Program-made: the position numbers and the translations under genes
Notes under the pieces: model-generated
The model's input: the letters and a program-made list of their open reading frames with translations, nothing else
The model's database searches: none
What the model was told of the DNA's origin: nothing
Assembly: GCF_020012125.1 (NCBI RefSeq)
Contig: NZ_JAIFAG010000001.1
Span: 62,001 to 126,000 of the forward strand
Reading direction: 5' to 3'
DNA length: 64,000 nucleotides
From: Hymenobacter psoromatis
GTDB lineage: Bacteria; Bacteroidota; Bacteroidia; Cytophagales; Hymenobacteraceae
Shown here: positions 1-9,500 of the stretch, piece after piece
Layout of the letters: each line of letters starts with the position of its first letter
Position numbering within the stretch: position 1 is the stretch's first letter

Positions 1-965
1 AGTAGCACGCCACCCACCACCACGGGATAGTCGTGGGTGGCGGCGGCCTCGGCCAGCAGGCGGCCGCTACCCGGCAGCGCAAACACCACTTCGACCACCA
101 CGGTGCCGGCCACTAGGGTAGGCAGCAACTCGGTGAGAATAGTGAAGAGGGGTAGGATGGCGTTGGGTAGGGCGTGCTGCCGCAGCACCCGGCGCAGGGG
201 CAGGCCCTTGGCGCGGGCCGTGGTGGCATAGCCCGCGCTCAATTCGTAGCGCAGGGCAGCCGCCAGCGGCAGGGTTAGCTCGGGTAGTACCACCAGCACC
301 AGGCTGAGCAGCGGTAGCACGGCCCGCGCCGCCCAGTAGCCAGCGGCTGCCAGCGGCCCGGCCGCCGGGGCCCGGCCCGCTGCCGGCATCAGGTTGAGCA
401 GGTCGGGATTGGCAAACAGCAGCAGCAGCGCCAGCGACACCAGGAAAACGGGCGTCATTTGCAAGGCTGCCAGTGCGGCGCGCAGGCCGGCGCGCCGCTT
501 GCCCCGCGCCGCGCGCGCCAGGTACAACGCCAGCCCCAGGGCCAAACCAGTAGCCAGCACGGCCGCGCCCCCAGCCAGCGGTACACTCACAATCAGTGCC
601 TGGGCCAGGAGCCGGGTCACGGGCTGACCGTCCCGGTAAGAGGTGCCGAGGCTGCCACGCAGCAGCTGCCCCAGCCAATGGTGGTACTGGTTGTGCGGGC
701 CGTGCCACTGCCACTGGTTGGTGGGGCCGGGTAATCGCGTCCAGTAAAAAACAGGCTCGGCCAAACCCAGGCGCTGTCGGCTGGCTAGTTGGGCAGCGGC
801 TAGCGTCTGGGTCCCGTCGGGAAGGTAGGTCAGGTCGTCGGTTTCACGCAGGGAGAGCTGCTCAGGGCTGACCGGCAGCAGGCGGCTACCCAAAAAGACC
901 AGCGAAGCGATGCCCCAGGCCGCCAGCACCGCGCGCCCCAGCCGGGCCAGCAGCCACCATCTCAT
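1..965 (-). CDS. ABC transporter permease, DppB/OppB type (partial, C-terminus beyond window edge)
   Basis: Reading the minus strand from ATG at 965 gives about 321 codons without a stop up to base 1. The N-terminus is one hydrophobic helix (WWLLARLGRAVLAAWGIASL), followed by a long periplasmic stretch and then a block of membrane helices. The conserved permease loop that contacts the ATPase is clear around residues 245-275: ATTARAKGLPLRRVL then QHALPNAILP. This is the BPD_transp_1 family, which moves peptides or similar solutes across the inner membrane together with the upstream lipoprotein. The start lies 3 bases after the stop of the binding-protein gene, so the two are probably translationally coupled. 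A second permease and ATPases would be expected beyond the edge. Substrate unknown. Confidence 0.9.
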   Translation of the reverse strand, partial: MRWWLLARLGRAVLAAWGIASLVFLGSRLLPVSPEQLSLRETDDLTYLPDGTQTLAAAQLASRQRLGLAEPVFYWTRLPGPTNQWQWHGPHNQYHHWLGQLLRGSLGTSYRDGQPVTRLLAQALIVSVPLAGGAAVLATGLALGLALYLARAARGKRRAGLRAALAALQMTPVFLVSLALLLLFANPDLLNLMPAAGRAPAAGPLAAAGYWAARAVLPLLSLVLVVLPELTLPLAAALRYELSAGYATTARAKGLPLRRVLRQHALPNAILPLFTILTELLPTLVAGTVVVEVVFALPGSGRLLAEAAATHDYPVVVGGVL

Positions 966-968
966 CGC

Positions 969-2720
969 TTACGGAGTAGCAGGCGAGTGTGAACCTGTGC
1001 TGTCGGCCGCGGCCCAGAAAAGCGCGGTGGCAGCATAGCCCGGCTTCAGACTAGAGATGACAACGTGCCGCAGCCCGCGATTGACAATCAAGTGATTATT
1101 TAAAAAGAATAGGGGTAAAATGGGCATTTCATCGCGTAGCAGGGCCTGAAAGCGCCGGAGCAGTACCCGCCGCCGCAGTATGTTACCCTCCGCCGCAATA
1201 GCTTCCAGCAGGTGGTCGGTATCCGGCCGGCCAAAGCCCGTAATGTTGCCGCTGCCAATAGCTCGCGAGTGCAGCATAGACTCAAAATTCAGCCCGAATG
1301 GATTGCCTTTCACCAAGCGAATGTACAAGTCAAAATCACCGGCCTGGAGTGCCTGGCCCAGCATGGCCGCCTCCATCGGCAGCAGCGTAACCTGAATGCT
1401 CAACTGCTCAGCCGCTGCCTTAAACTGAAGCGCCGCGGTGGCAAAGGTCGCTTCGTCGGCCCGGTAGCGCAGGGCCAGCGCCAAAGGCTGCGGATTATTG
1501 GGCTGCCGCCACTGGCCGTTGGCTTGGCGCTGCCAGCCCGCCAGGCGCAATAGACTCTGCGCCTGGGTGGGCGCATAAGTCAGTAGAGGCAGGCTATCGT
1601 TATAAAATTGACTGGTAGGCGACAATAGGCCCACAGTGCGCCTACCCTCCCCCAGCTGCGTAGCGGCCAACAACCCTACGGGGTCAAAGAGCCGGCTCAG
1701 TGCTTGGCGTGTGTACTTATCGCGCAAGGCGGCGTGCTGGGTGTTAAACCCCACCGTGAGCACATCATACGAGGGTGAGGTATAAAATGCCAGCTCGCTA
1801 CGGGCGGCTTCAGAGGCCCGTAGCCGCTCAAAAACGCGGGCGGGCACGTGCGGGTACACGTCTACCTCTTGCCGCCGTAGCGCCAGCACCGCCGCCGCAT
1901 CATCGGGTATTATCAAATAGTCGAGCTGCCGGGGCCGCGCCTGCAACACGAAAGGTACGGGGCGCAGCGCATCGGCCCACCAGTGGGCTTTGCGCTGAAA
2001 CAGCAGGCGGCGGTTGGGCTCCCAAGCTGCTAGCCGGTAAGGGCCGCAGCCGGGCAAGTGGCCGGGGTGCTTAGCCAGGCCCGCTGCCAGGTAACGCCGC
2101 ACCAGCGCTGCTACTGCCGGGGCGGGCGGCCGCTTCGGTAGCCAGTCTTGCAACACACTCAGCGGAAAGTCGCGCAGTGTGTGCGCTGGGTCCAAAATAT
2201 CTTCTGGTAAAACTGGAAAGTCGCCCGAAGTTATCTGGTAATCATTGGCCTGCCCCCGGCATACCAGAGTAAAGTGGCGCGGGTCGGCCGGGTCGGCGCG
2301 CAGCTGCCGAATAAAACCAAACTGCTCGCGGGCCGACTCGTTGGGCAGGCCGGGGCAATGCATCAGCTTTAGGGTAAACGCCACGTCGGTGGCCAGTACC
2401 GGGCGGCCATTGTCCCAGGCGGCGGTGGGCCGCAGGTGATAGTCGAGTTGGGTCAGCGAGTCACCCAGTACCTGCACGCCGGGTAGGCTCTGCGCCAGCG
2501 CCGGCGCGTATTCGTTGGTTTGGTAATTTACTTGTAGCAGTCCCAGATGCAGCAAGTAGCTGGCATCAGTGGCATTTTGATTCGGCTGCGTCAGCGGGTC
2601 CAGGGTTTCCGGGTCACGAGCCCAGCGGATGCGAACAGCTTCAGTTGACGAAACGCTGGCATCTGGCTGACAGGCACTAACTACTAGCACCAAGCTACTA
2701 AGCAAGCTTAGGTATTTCAT
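969..2720 (-). CDS. ABC transporter substrate-binding lipoprotein, family 5 (peptide/nickel type)
   Basis: 583 aa. A short signal peptide ends in a lipobox (LVVSAC, Cys17), so the mature protein is lipid-anchored. The rest follows the SBP_bac_5 pattern: an early segment about percent-of-day-type energy-neutral ligand clefts cannot be assigned, but WARDPETLDPLTQPN near residue 33 and GCGPYRLAAWEPNRRLLF near residue 220 match the hallmark NPVGTGPY/F-type region, and the length is normal for the family. It delivers oligopeptides or a similar ligand to the permease encoded directly downstream. A hairpin-forming inverted repeat sits 3 bases upstream of the start codon. The ligand cannot be read from the sequence. 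Confidence 0.9.
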   Translation of the reverse strand: MKYLSLLSSLVLVVSACQPDASVSSTEAVRIRWARDPETLDPLTQPNQNATDASYLLHLGLLQVNYQTNEYAPALAQSLPGVQVLGDSLTQLDYHLRPTAAWDNGRPVLATDVAFTLKLMHCPGLPNESAREQFGFIRQLRADPADPRHFTLVCRGQANDYQITSGDFPVLPEDILDPAHTLRDFPLSVLQDWLPKRPPAPAVAALVRRYLAAGLAKHPGHLPGCGPYRLAAWEPNRRLLFQRKAHWWADALRPVPFVLQARPRQLDYLIIPDDAAAVLALRRQEVDVYPHVPARVFERLRASEAARSELAFYTSPSYDVLTVGFNTQHAALRDKYTRQALSRLFDPVGLLAATQLGEGRRTVGLLSPTSQFYNDSLPLLTYAPTQAQSLLRLAGWQRQANGQWRQPNNPQPLALALRYRADEATFATAALQFKAAAEQLSIQVTLLPMEAAMLGQALQAGDFDLYIRLVKGNPFGLNFESMLHSRAIGSGNITGFGRPDTDHLLEAIAAEGNILRRRVLLRRFQALLRDEMPILPLFFLNNHLIVNRGLRHVVISSLKPGYAATALFWAAADSTGSHSPATP

Positions 2721-2723
2721 TGC

Positions 2724-2751
2724 GCAGCAGTTTTTACATTAAAACTGCTGC
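2724..2751 (-). promoter_or_regulatory. inverted repeat / leader hairpin before the binding-protein gene
   Basis: GCAGCAGTTTT and AAAACTGCTGC form an 11-bp perfect stem around a 6-base loop. It ends 3 bases before the ATG at 2720. A TAACTTG element just upstream (minus strand, about 2760-2754) resembles a Bacteroidota -7 box, which would put the hairpin at the 5' end of the mRNA. It could equally be an operator. Confidence 0.5.
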
Positions 2752-2834
2752 CGCAAGTTAGCGCTCAGGTAGAAGAATTACCAGCAACTATCGCCTTGAA
2801 CTGGCAAAACCAAACTGGTTGGCCTACATCAATA

Positions 2835-3119
2835 TTAGCTTATGTCGTTGCCCCAGCCGCTGCTGCCGATGGCGGCCACGTCGTTGCCCCAGCCGCTGCT
2901 GCCGATGGCGGCCACGTCGTTGCCCCAGCCGCTGCTGCCGATGGCGGCCACGTCGTTGCCCCAGCCGCTGCTGCCGATGGCGGCCACGTCGTTGCCCCAG
3001 CCGCTGCTGCCGATGGCGGCCACGTCGTTGCCCCAGCCGCTGCTGCCGATAGTATTAGTACCAGCGAGTTGGCCAGCAGTTGCGAGTTGAAGCAGGGCGG
3101 CAGCGAGGAAGTAAAACAT
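2835..3119 (-). CDS. small secreted protein made of 12-residue Gly/Ser/Trp/Asn repeats
   Basis: 94 aa. ATG at 3119 starts a signal-peptide-like stretch (MFYFLAAALLQLATAGQLAG), followed by about six tandem copies of the dodecapeptide AAIGSSGWGNDV and a stop after GNDIS. The DNA beneath is a 36-bp tandem array, so all frames are open across it. This frame is preferred because only it has a convincing export signal. I do not recognise the family. Short Gly/Ser/Asn/Asp repeats with one aromatic per unit occur in secreted adhesive or amyloid-like proteins, but no curli-type motif is visible. No Shine-Dalgarno is visible. It faces away from the next gene across a 358-bp intergenic region. Confidence 0.55.
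   Translation of the reverse strand: MFYFLAAALLQLATAGQLAGTNTIGSSGWGNDVAAIGSSGWGNDVAAIGSSGWGNDVAAIGSSGWGNDVAAIGSSGWGNDVAAIGSSGWGNDIS
2845..3050. repeat. 36-bp tandem repeat, about 5.7 copies
   Basis: Units start at 2845, 2881, 2917, 2953, 2989 and 3025 with TCGTTGCCCCAGCCGCTGCT. Five full units look identical to the base, and the sixth stops matching after 26 bases. The period is a multiple of three and keeps the minus-strand reading frame. Near-perfect identity suggests recent expansion by slippage. There are no unique spacers, so this is not a CRISPR. Confidence 0.97.
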
Positions 3120-3477
3120 GAGGTACGAAGAGGTTGGGGTGAATTGTTGTACAAATCTCCTCCCAATTCGTTAGCCTCAAAAGGACAAAAGCTTATTATT
3201 TGTGACAATGACAAAAGCCATGATTTTTGTCATTAAATCACGAAAAAATTGGCTTTAGTTAGTATGAAATGATTTTTCTCCAGTGTATAGCTCAGTCTGT
3301 TTTGCAAAAAAATGCCCAAATGTGACATCTTAACGTAAAACAAACCGGACCTTTACCATACAAAGGTCTGGTAGAATCTACTTGGTCACAAGGACACTTT
3401 GGTCCTTTTTTACCCGTCTATTTCGAATATAATTTTTACAAAGAAAGCCGTTTTTACTACCTAAACGCTGTTTTGTG
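3120..3477. other. AT-rich divergent intergenic region
   Basis: 358 bp with no credible gene, between the repeat-protein gene (minus) and the 502-aa gene (plus). It holds a 10-bp inverted repeat AATGACAAAA/TTTTGTCATT at 3208-3235, a second stem CCGGACCTTT/AAAGGTCTGG (one G-T pair) at 3345-3371, and a terminator-like hairpin at 3390-3411. It probably carries the promoters of both flanking genes, but I see no perfect TAnnTTTG box. Confidence 0.6.
3390..3411 (+). terminator. terminator-like hairpin in the leader of the next gene
   Basis: AAGGAC, 6-base loop, GTCCTT, then a run of T. It points toward the gene starting at 3478, with no plus-strand gene before it, so it may act as an attenuator. 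Confidence 0.4.
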
Positions 3478-4986
3478 ATGGATGAACTTGCAAATTTAGC
3501 CCGGATTGTGACATTGCGACGGACAAATAAGAAGGTGTTACTCGACCTTGAGTCGCCGCAACCAGGCAAAGAAGAGCAACTGATGCAGATAGTAGTTGCG
3601 GAGCCGCATTTGACCCTAGCGCAATTGACCAAAAGGATGTACGGCTCTGGCTCAGCGGCTAGCCAGGCTGCTTTGCGTAAGTTGCGAGGCCGGTTACAGG
3701 ACAGGTTGCTTAACCACTTGCTCTTTCTCGACCATGCTGACTCCCGATTAGTGATTTCCAGGCGCTACGAAATAGAGTGCCTGGATTTATTGCATAAGGT
3801 AAGCATTCTGTATTTAGAGGGTGAATATGCATTAACGGAAAAATTATTGCGCCGCTGCCTGAGCTTAGCTGAGCAGGGTGAATTTACTGCTCATGCTGAA
3901 GAAGCTGCTTCTCAATTATTGAGGTTATATACTGAGCAACGACAACGTACTAAATATCAGTCTCTTGAAAGAAAAGCTAAGAAGCTACGCGGAGTGTTGG
4001 TTAAAGAGCAGGAATCCCAGCAGATTCTAAACAACGTTACCCTAACGATGACCAAGACGGTAGCGGCCCGGCGGGCCATGCTGCCCAAGATGATGGCCTA
4101 CATCGCGCAGGTCGAGCAGCTGCACAAGCAGGCCGATACATTTGGTACGTTTATCATCCTCTACCGGCTGCGCATCGTGGAAGCCGAATTGACGGGTCAC
4201 TACCAGACCATTATTCGGCAGACTGCCTTAGCCGATAAGCTGTTGCGGGAAGGTAAGCTTAATGCCCGGCGGTTCGACAACCGCTTCAACCAGTTCATGA
4301 GCATCTACGCGCATTTGCGCGGCCGGCAGGCAGCGGCGGGCCTGAAGCTGGCCGACAGGTACGCGCCTGATTTTCACCCTACTTCCAGCAACTGGTTTTA
4401 TTTTTATGAGCACTACCTGCTGCTGGCCCTGCATGCGAATGAGTATGAGCGCGCCCTGCGCCTACTGTACGTAGTGCACAAAAACCCGTCGTATACCAAG
4501 CTGCGGCCATCGGCGCTGGCCCGTTGGGAGTTGATGGGGGCGTATACCGAATTCGTGCAGCCGCCGGAGCGCATCGCGGTGCGCCGCCGCAACCAGCTGG
4601 CCGTGTTCGCAGCCCTAAGCGTGCCCGAGTACAGCCGCGACAAGCGGGGCTACAATGTAGCCATTCTCGTGTTTCAGGTGTTGCACTTTTTGCAGCAGAG
4701 GATGCTGGAGCCCGTGCTTTCGCGCCTGGAGCGCCTGCGCAAGTACCAGCAGCGCCACCTGCGCGATGCAGCCACGCTTCGCAGCCGCACCTTTTTGCGG
4801 CTGCTGATGCTGCTGCCCGAAGCAAATTTTGACCAAGTGCTGCTGGCCCGGCGCGGCAAAGTTTTGCTGGCCAGCCTCCGGCAAGCCCCGCCAGAAGGGG
4901 AAGCCGATGCCGAGATTGAGATTATCCCCTACGAAGACCTGTGGGCCCTAACGCTGCGCATTCTGCGCGATGGCGCGCCGGAGTAG
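3478..4986 (+). CDS. large alpha-helical protein of unknown function
   Basis: 502 aa from the ATG at 3478; a GTG one codon earlier is also possible. No signal peptide or membrane segment, so probably cytoplasmic. The sequence is mostly amphipathic helices rich in Leu, Arg, Gln and Glu, with helix-turn-helix pairs such as ALTEKLLRRCLSLAEQGEFT near residue 120 and YERALRLLYVVHKNP near 330. These look like degenerate TPR-type repeats. The first part (LTLAQLTKRMYGSGSAASQA, near 40-60) resembles a small helical DNA- or protein-binding fold. I do not recognise a family. The first third is AT-richer than the rest, which may reflect its leader region or foreign origin. It stands alone, with the downstream gene converging on it. 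Confidence 0.8.
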   Translation: MDELANLARIVTLRRTNKKVLLDLESPQPGKEEQLMQIVVAEPHLTLAQLTKRMYGSGSAASQAALRKLRGRLQDRLLNHLLFLDHADSRLVISRRYEIECLDLLHKVSILYLEGEYALTEKLLRRCLSLAEQGEFTAHAEEAASQLLRLYTEQRQRTKYQSLERKAKKLRGVLVKEQESQQILNNVTLTMTKTVAARRAMLPKMMAYIAQVEQLHKQADTFGTFIILYRLRIVEAELTGHYQTIIRQTALADKLLREGKLNARRFDNRFNQFMSIYAHLRGRQAAAGLKLADRYAPDFHPTSSNWFYFYEHYLLLALHANEYERALRLLYVVHKNPSYTKLRPSALARWELMGAYTEFVQPPERIAVRRRNQLAVFAALSVPEYSRDKRGYNVAILVFQVLHFLQQRMLEPVLSRLERLRKYQQRHLRDAATLRSRTFLRLLMLLPEANFDQVLLARRGKVLLASLRQAPPEGEADAEIEIIPYEDLWALTLRILRDGAPE

Positions 4987-4992
4987 CCCCGG

Positions 4993-5649
4993 CTACAGCT
5001 CCACGATAACTTCCTGGCTAACACAGTTGCTGGCCGCGCACGCGCCGGGGCCGTAGCCACGCAGGCTCATGCGCACCGGAAAGCGGCCCGGCTTGCGAAA
5101 CGTGTGCGCGGCCTGCCGGCCCTGCGCAATGGAGCCATCCCGAAAATCCCAGATGACTACCACCGCCTGGCACTCGGGTAGTACCGAGTCGAGGGCGTCG
5201 AAGGCCACCGCCTGGCCCACGCGCACCGTGCGGGTGGGCCCCACGCTGAAGTTGAGTACCGGCTTGCGCAGCAAATCCACGTCGAAGGTTTTTTCGGCGG
5301 GCCGCACCTCGCCGGTGGCGGGTACTACCACATCGAGTACCACCTGGTAGCGGTCGCGCTTGGCGTAGCAGTGCGTAACGGTGAGGCCCGTGAGCGTGGT
5401 GCCGTCGCCCATATTCCAGCGGTATTCGAGTGGGCCGGCCGCAGCATCTACCGAGCGGGTAGCGTCAAAATCGACGCACAGCTCAGCGGGCTGCACGGGG
5501 CCGCAGTTGGCGGCGGCGGGCGGCGCATCTGCCTCGGCCGGCGTGGTTTGGGCGCGCGCCAGGGCGGGTAGCAAGCTCAGGGCCGCCACGGCCGCCACTA
5601 GGCCCTGCCGCCAGTTAACTGAAAAAGAGGGGGTAGGGAAAGAACGCAC
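4993..5649 (-). CDS. secreted protein with two PKD-like domains
   Basis: 218 aa from a GTG start. A signal peptide (hydrophobic core GLVAAVAALSLLPAL, cleavage after ARA) leads into two immunoglobulin-like PKD repeats. The first has YRWNMGDGTTLTGLTVTHCY near residue 75, the second VVVIWDFRDGS and AHTFRKPGRFPVRM near 165-195; both show the W-x-F/M-G/R-D-G and H-x-F/Y signatures. Such domains usually mediate contacts in cell-surface proteins. No T9SS C-terminal signal is visible. Cysteines are present (CGPVQ, CVDF, CYAK, LPECQ, CAASNC), so disulfides are likely. It lies downstream of the LytTR regulator on the same strand. Confidence 0.8.
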   Translation of the reverse strand: MRSFPTPSFSVNWRQGLVAAVAALSLLPALARAQTTPAEADAPPAAANCGPVQPAELCVDFDATRSVDAAAGPLEYRWNMGDGTTLTGLTVTHCYAKRDRYQVVLDVVVPATGEVRPAEKTFDVDLLRKPVLNFSVGPTRTVRVGQAVAFDALDSVLPECQAVVVIWDFRDGSIAQGRQAAHTFRKPGRFPVRMSLRGYGPGACAASNCVSQEVIVEL

Positions 5650-5696
5650 TGGGTAGCGAAAAAAGGTGAGAAAAAGAAGCCAGGTCGCGCGGGCAC

Positions 5697-6446
5697 TTAC
5701 AGCTTATTAAGGCGCACGAGCAGACCCCGCAAATACGTTTGGCCAACCGGAATATACTTATCCTTGATAAGCAGCGAATTATCTTCCAGGGCCTGCACGA
5801 AGTCGATATTGATAATAAAGGAGCGGTGCACCCGCACGAAGCGCTGAGCCGGAAATTTCTCCTCAATGGCGCGCATCGTACTATATACGATGAGCTTGCC
5901 GCGCGCCGTAACGAGGTGCACGTAGTCGCCGAGCGCCTCCACATAGTACACATCGGCAAAATCGACGCGCACGAGCTTGTTATCCACCTTCACGAAGGTG
6001 AAATCGGGGCTGCCGGCGGGCGGCGCGCCGGGGTCATCGGAGGCCGCGGCGCGCTGGGCATTGATGTTTTCCAACACCTTTTGGGCGGCTTGCAGAAAGC
6101 GCGAATAGCTCAGCGGCTTCAGCAGGTAGTCGGCCACGGCAAACTCAAACGCCTGCACCGCATACGATTGGCTGCCGGTGATAAGCACCACCTGCGGTGG
6201 CTCGGGCAGGGTGCGCAGCAGGTCGAGGCCCGACATCAGCGGCATTTCCACGTCCAGAAACAGCACGTCGAACGCCTGGGTGCGCAGTATTTCGGCCGCT
6301 TCGATAGCGCTGCCGCAAGCGCCCGACGCCTCCAAAAAAGGCGTATTGGCAATGCAATTGCGCACTATCTGCACCGAAAGCGGGTCATCGTCGATGACCA
6401 GGCAGCGAAGCGGAGCCGCGTCAAGCTCAGGAGAAGGAGTAGTCAT
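5697..6446 (-). CDS. LytTR-family response regulator
   Basis: 249 aa from the ATG at 6446; a longer ORF exists upstream but the receiver domain starts at once from this ATG (CLVIDDDPLSVQIVRN). The receiver domain (about residues 12-130) has the acidic pair DDD, the phospho-acceptor in LFLDVEMPLMSGLDLL, the Thr in LITGS and the Lys in DYLLKPLSYSRF. A LytTR DNA-binding domain follows (about 155-249: FVKVDNKLVRVDFADVYYVE, FVRVHRSFIIN). It is a cytoplasmic transcription regulator, probably the output of the hybrid kinase encoded 125 bp upstream on the same strand, whose His-Asp-His relay needs a final receiver. Confidence 0.93.
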   Translation of the reverse strand: MTTPSPELDAAPLRCLVIDDDPLSVQIVRNCIANTPFLEASGACGSAIEAAEILRTQAFDVLFLDVEMPLMSGLDLLRTLPEPPQVVLITGSQSYAVQAFEFAVADYLLKPLSYSRFLQAAQKVLENINAQRAAASDDPGAPPAGSPDFTFVKVDNKLVRVDFADVYYVEALGDYVHLVTARGKLIVYSTMRAIEEKFPAQRFVRVHRSFIINIDFVQALEDNSLLIKDKYIPVGQTYLRGLLVRLNKL

Positions 6447-6571
6447 GCTGCAGCTTGAGGGAGAAATAAAACCGGGGGGTAGGCCAGCAAAAATAGGGGC
6501 CGCGGGCAAAGCGGCCGCCCCACTCAGCGTAAAAACTGACGGCATGGGCGGGAGGGCCGCGCCTACCCCCC

Positions 6572-9500
6572 TCAGACCCGCGCTTGCAGCTGCGAATAAA
6601 GCTGCCCCAGCTGCTGCCGCACCGTGTGCAGCAGGGGCTCGCAGTAGGGGTAGCCGGGCGTGCGAGCCCCGCGCTCCAGCTCATCGAGCTGGGCGTGCAG
6701 GCCCGCTACGCCAAAGTACGCCACCTGCCCCTTAAGCTTGTGGGCGGCGGCGGCCAGGCCGGCCACGTCGTGGGGGCAGGCCGCCACCAGGAGCTGCTCA
6801 ATGGCCGGGGCTTCCGTCAGGAAGGTATTGATAACCTGCTTAATAAAGTCTTCGTTGCCGCCGGCCAGCTCCTCCAGCTGCTGCCAGTTGGGGTGCAGAG
6901 TGGGGGGCGCGGCGGGGGGTAGGGCGGTGGGAGCTAGGCTCATGGCCGGCCCCGTGGCCCGCCCGGCAAAGTGCGCCAGCCGGGCATATAGCACGGCCGG
7001 CTCGAAGGGCTTGGCCAGCAGGTCGTTCATGCCGGCGGCCAGGGCCAGGCTGCGGTCTTCGGGCAGCACCGAGGCCGTGAGGCCGATGATGGGCAGCCGG
7101 GCCGCGTCGGGAAAATGCCGGCGCAAGGCGCGGGTGGCCTCGTAGCCATCCAGCTCGGGCATCTGCACGTCCATCAATACCAGGTCGAAAGGCTCGGTGG
7201 CGGTCACTACTTGCGCCACTGCCAGGCGGCCATTATCGGCGATGGTGACGTGTACGTTCCAATTTTCCAGCGTTTTGCGGGCCACCAGCTGGTTGAGCTG
7301 GTTGTCTTCGGCCACCAGCACCCGCAGGGCGGGCTCGAAGGCTGGCAGCGGCCCGGCCACGGCACCGGGCTGCGCCAGCGTAGGGTCGGCCAGGGGGTAG
7401 GTTAAGTCAAAATAAAAGGTCGAGCCTACCCCTTCCTCGCTGCGCACGGCCAGCCGGCCGCCGTGCAGCTGCACCAGGTTGCGGGCAATGCTCAGGCCCA
7501 GGCCCGTGCCGCCAAACTCGCGGGTAGTGCTGGGATTGGCCTGCGAAAAATCCTCAAAAATGCTCGCCAGCTTATCGCCCGCAATGCCAATACCGGTGTC
7601 CTCCACCTCGAAGCGCAGCAGGGCGTGCCCGGCCCCGGCCGGGGGGGTAGGAACGCGGCTCACGCGTAGCGTGACACCACCCTGACGGGTGAATTTCAGC
7701 GCGTTGCTGACCAGGTTGACCAGCACTTGCTGCAGGCGTACGGGGTCGCCCAGCACGGCCTCGGGCACGTCGTCGGCCACCAGCACGGCCAGGCGCAGGC
7801 CCTTGCTGTCGGCGGCGTAGCGGAAGAGCGTGCGCAGGCCGCGCACCGCCTCGGGCAGCCGGAACGCCACCTGCTCCAGGGTCAGCTTGCCGGCCTCCAT
7901 TTTGGACGAGTCGAGGATGTCGTTGAGAATCACAAGTAAGTTTTGCGACGACGTGCCGATGGCCGCCAGGTATTCGCGCTGCTCGGGGTTGGTGGGCGTG
8001 TGGTGCAGCAGGTTGGTGAGGCCAATAACGGCGTTCATCGGCGTGCGAATTTCGTGGCTCATATTGGCCAGAAACTGGGCCTTGGCCCGGCGGGAGGCTT
8101 CGGCCGCGTCGCGGGCTACCCGCAAGTCCCCATTTATCTGCTCGATGGCGTAGTTTTTCTGCCGCAGCTCGCTGGTGCGCTCCTGCACGGTGCTTTCCAG
8201 CTGAAGCTTTTGGCGGCGCAAGGCCCGTTCGCGGGCGCGCACTACGGCCACCAGCAGGCCGGCCAGCCCCAGCAGCCCCAGCACCAGCGCGGCCGGCGTG
8301 CGCCACCAGGGCGTGGCGATGGTAAACGCGGCGGTGGCCGCCGGGCTCCACGGCGCACCCGGCGCGGCGCGGCGCACTTGTGCTTCCAGCACGTAGCGGC
8401 CCGGCCCCAGGCCCACAAACTGCGCCTCGGCGGCCGGGCTGGGGCGGCTCCACTCGTCGGCCAAGCCGCGCAGGCGGTAGCGGTACGCCAGGTTTCCGGC
8501 CCCCTCCGCCCCCAGGCTGATGCCCGCCAGCGCAAAGCTGACGCGGTGCCGGCCGGCCGGCAGCTCGCCGAGGCGGCCGGCCGGCCGGGCTTCGCCGTCC
8601 ACTTCGGCCCCGCTGAGGGCTAGGCCGGGGGTAGGCGCGCGGCCCGGCTGCCAGCGCGCCAGCAGGCCCAGGTCAAGGCGCAGCACGCCGGCGCGAGTGG
8701 GCAGCCAGGCCAGCGGGCGGGGGCCGGCCGTCAGCGTAGCGGGGGGTAGGGTGGCGCGCACCAGCGGGTCGTCGGGCGCGGTGAGGGGGGTAGGGCAGTG
8801 ATTTATGTCCAACAAACTCAGGCCCTGCGGATGCACCAGCACTAGTGCGCCGGCCAGCGGCGGGGGCAGCGGCAGCAGGCCGGTAAAGTAGTCGTCGGGC
8901 AGCGTGCCCTCAGCTTTAGTCAGGTGCTGCCAGGGTCGGTTCCTGGGTTTAAAAAACAAGCCCTGTCCTTCGGTGCCCACCCAAATAGTGCCGGCCGCAT
9001 CCTCCGCTAAGGCGCTGGCATCGAGGCCCACGGGCGTCAGTTTTTCGTACCGAAAGCGGCGCGGCTCCGGCTCCCACACGGCCAGCCCCGAGTTGTGCGT
9101 GCCCACCCACACGCGGCCGGTATGGTCGGCCAACAGGGCGTAGATACTGTTGTGCAGCAGGCCAGTAGCCGTCGTAAAATGCTGCGCGGCGGGCGCAGGG
9201 TTGGCAGTCGTTTTAGGGGGTAATACATATACGCCATCGGCCTCCGTGCCCACCCACAAGCCCGAGCCGGGCGCGTAGGCCAGGGCCGTTATGGCCGAGC
9301 CAAGGCTAGGCGGCAGTCCCGGCACCGGCCGCGCCGCGCTCAGCCCCACAATAACTTGCACGGCATCCCCCGTTCCTATCCAAAGCCCGCCGCCCAGCGC
9401 CGCTGGCCGGGCCAGCGCTACCCCCCGGCGAGCGCCCGGCGGCGCGCTGGCCAGGGGCCACAGGCTCAGGTAGCGGTCGGCATGCTGCCAAAGGCCCTGG

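Noticed and set aside
67..714. 215-aa minus-strand ORF
   Set aside because: It is a shifted-frame shadow of the permease gene, which is open through this region and carries the permease signature.
2845..3050. CRISPR array (36-bp repeats)
   Set aside because: The units are contiguous with no unique spacers and no cas genes are nearby.
2796..3236. Plus-strand ORFs across the 36-bp repeats (146, 82 and 77 aa)
   Set aside because: All frames are open because the repeat length is a multiple of three; none of the plus-strand products has an export signal or sensible composition, unlike the minus-strand frame.
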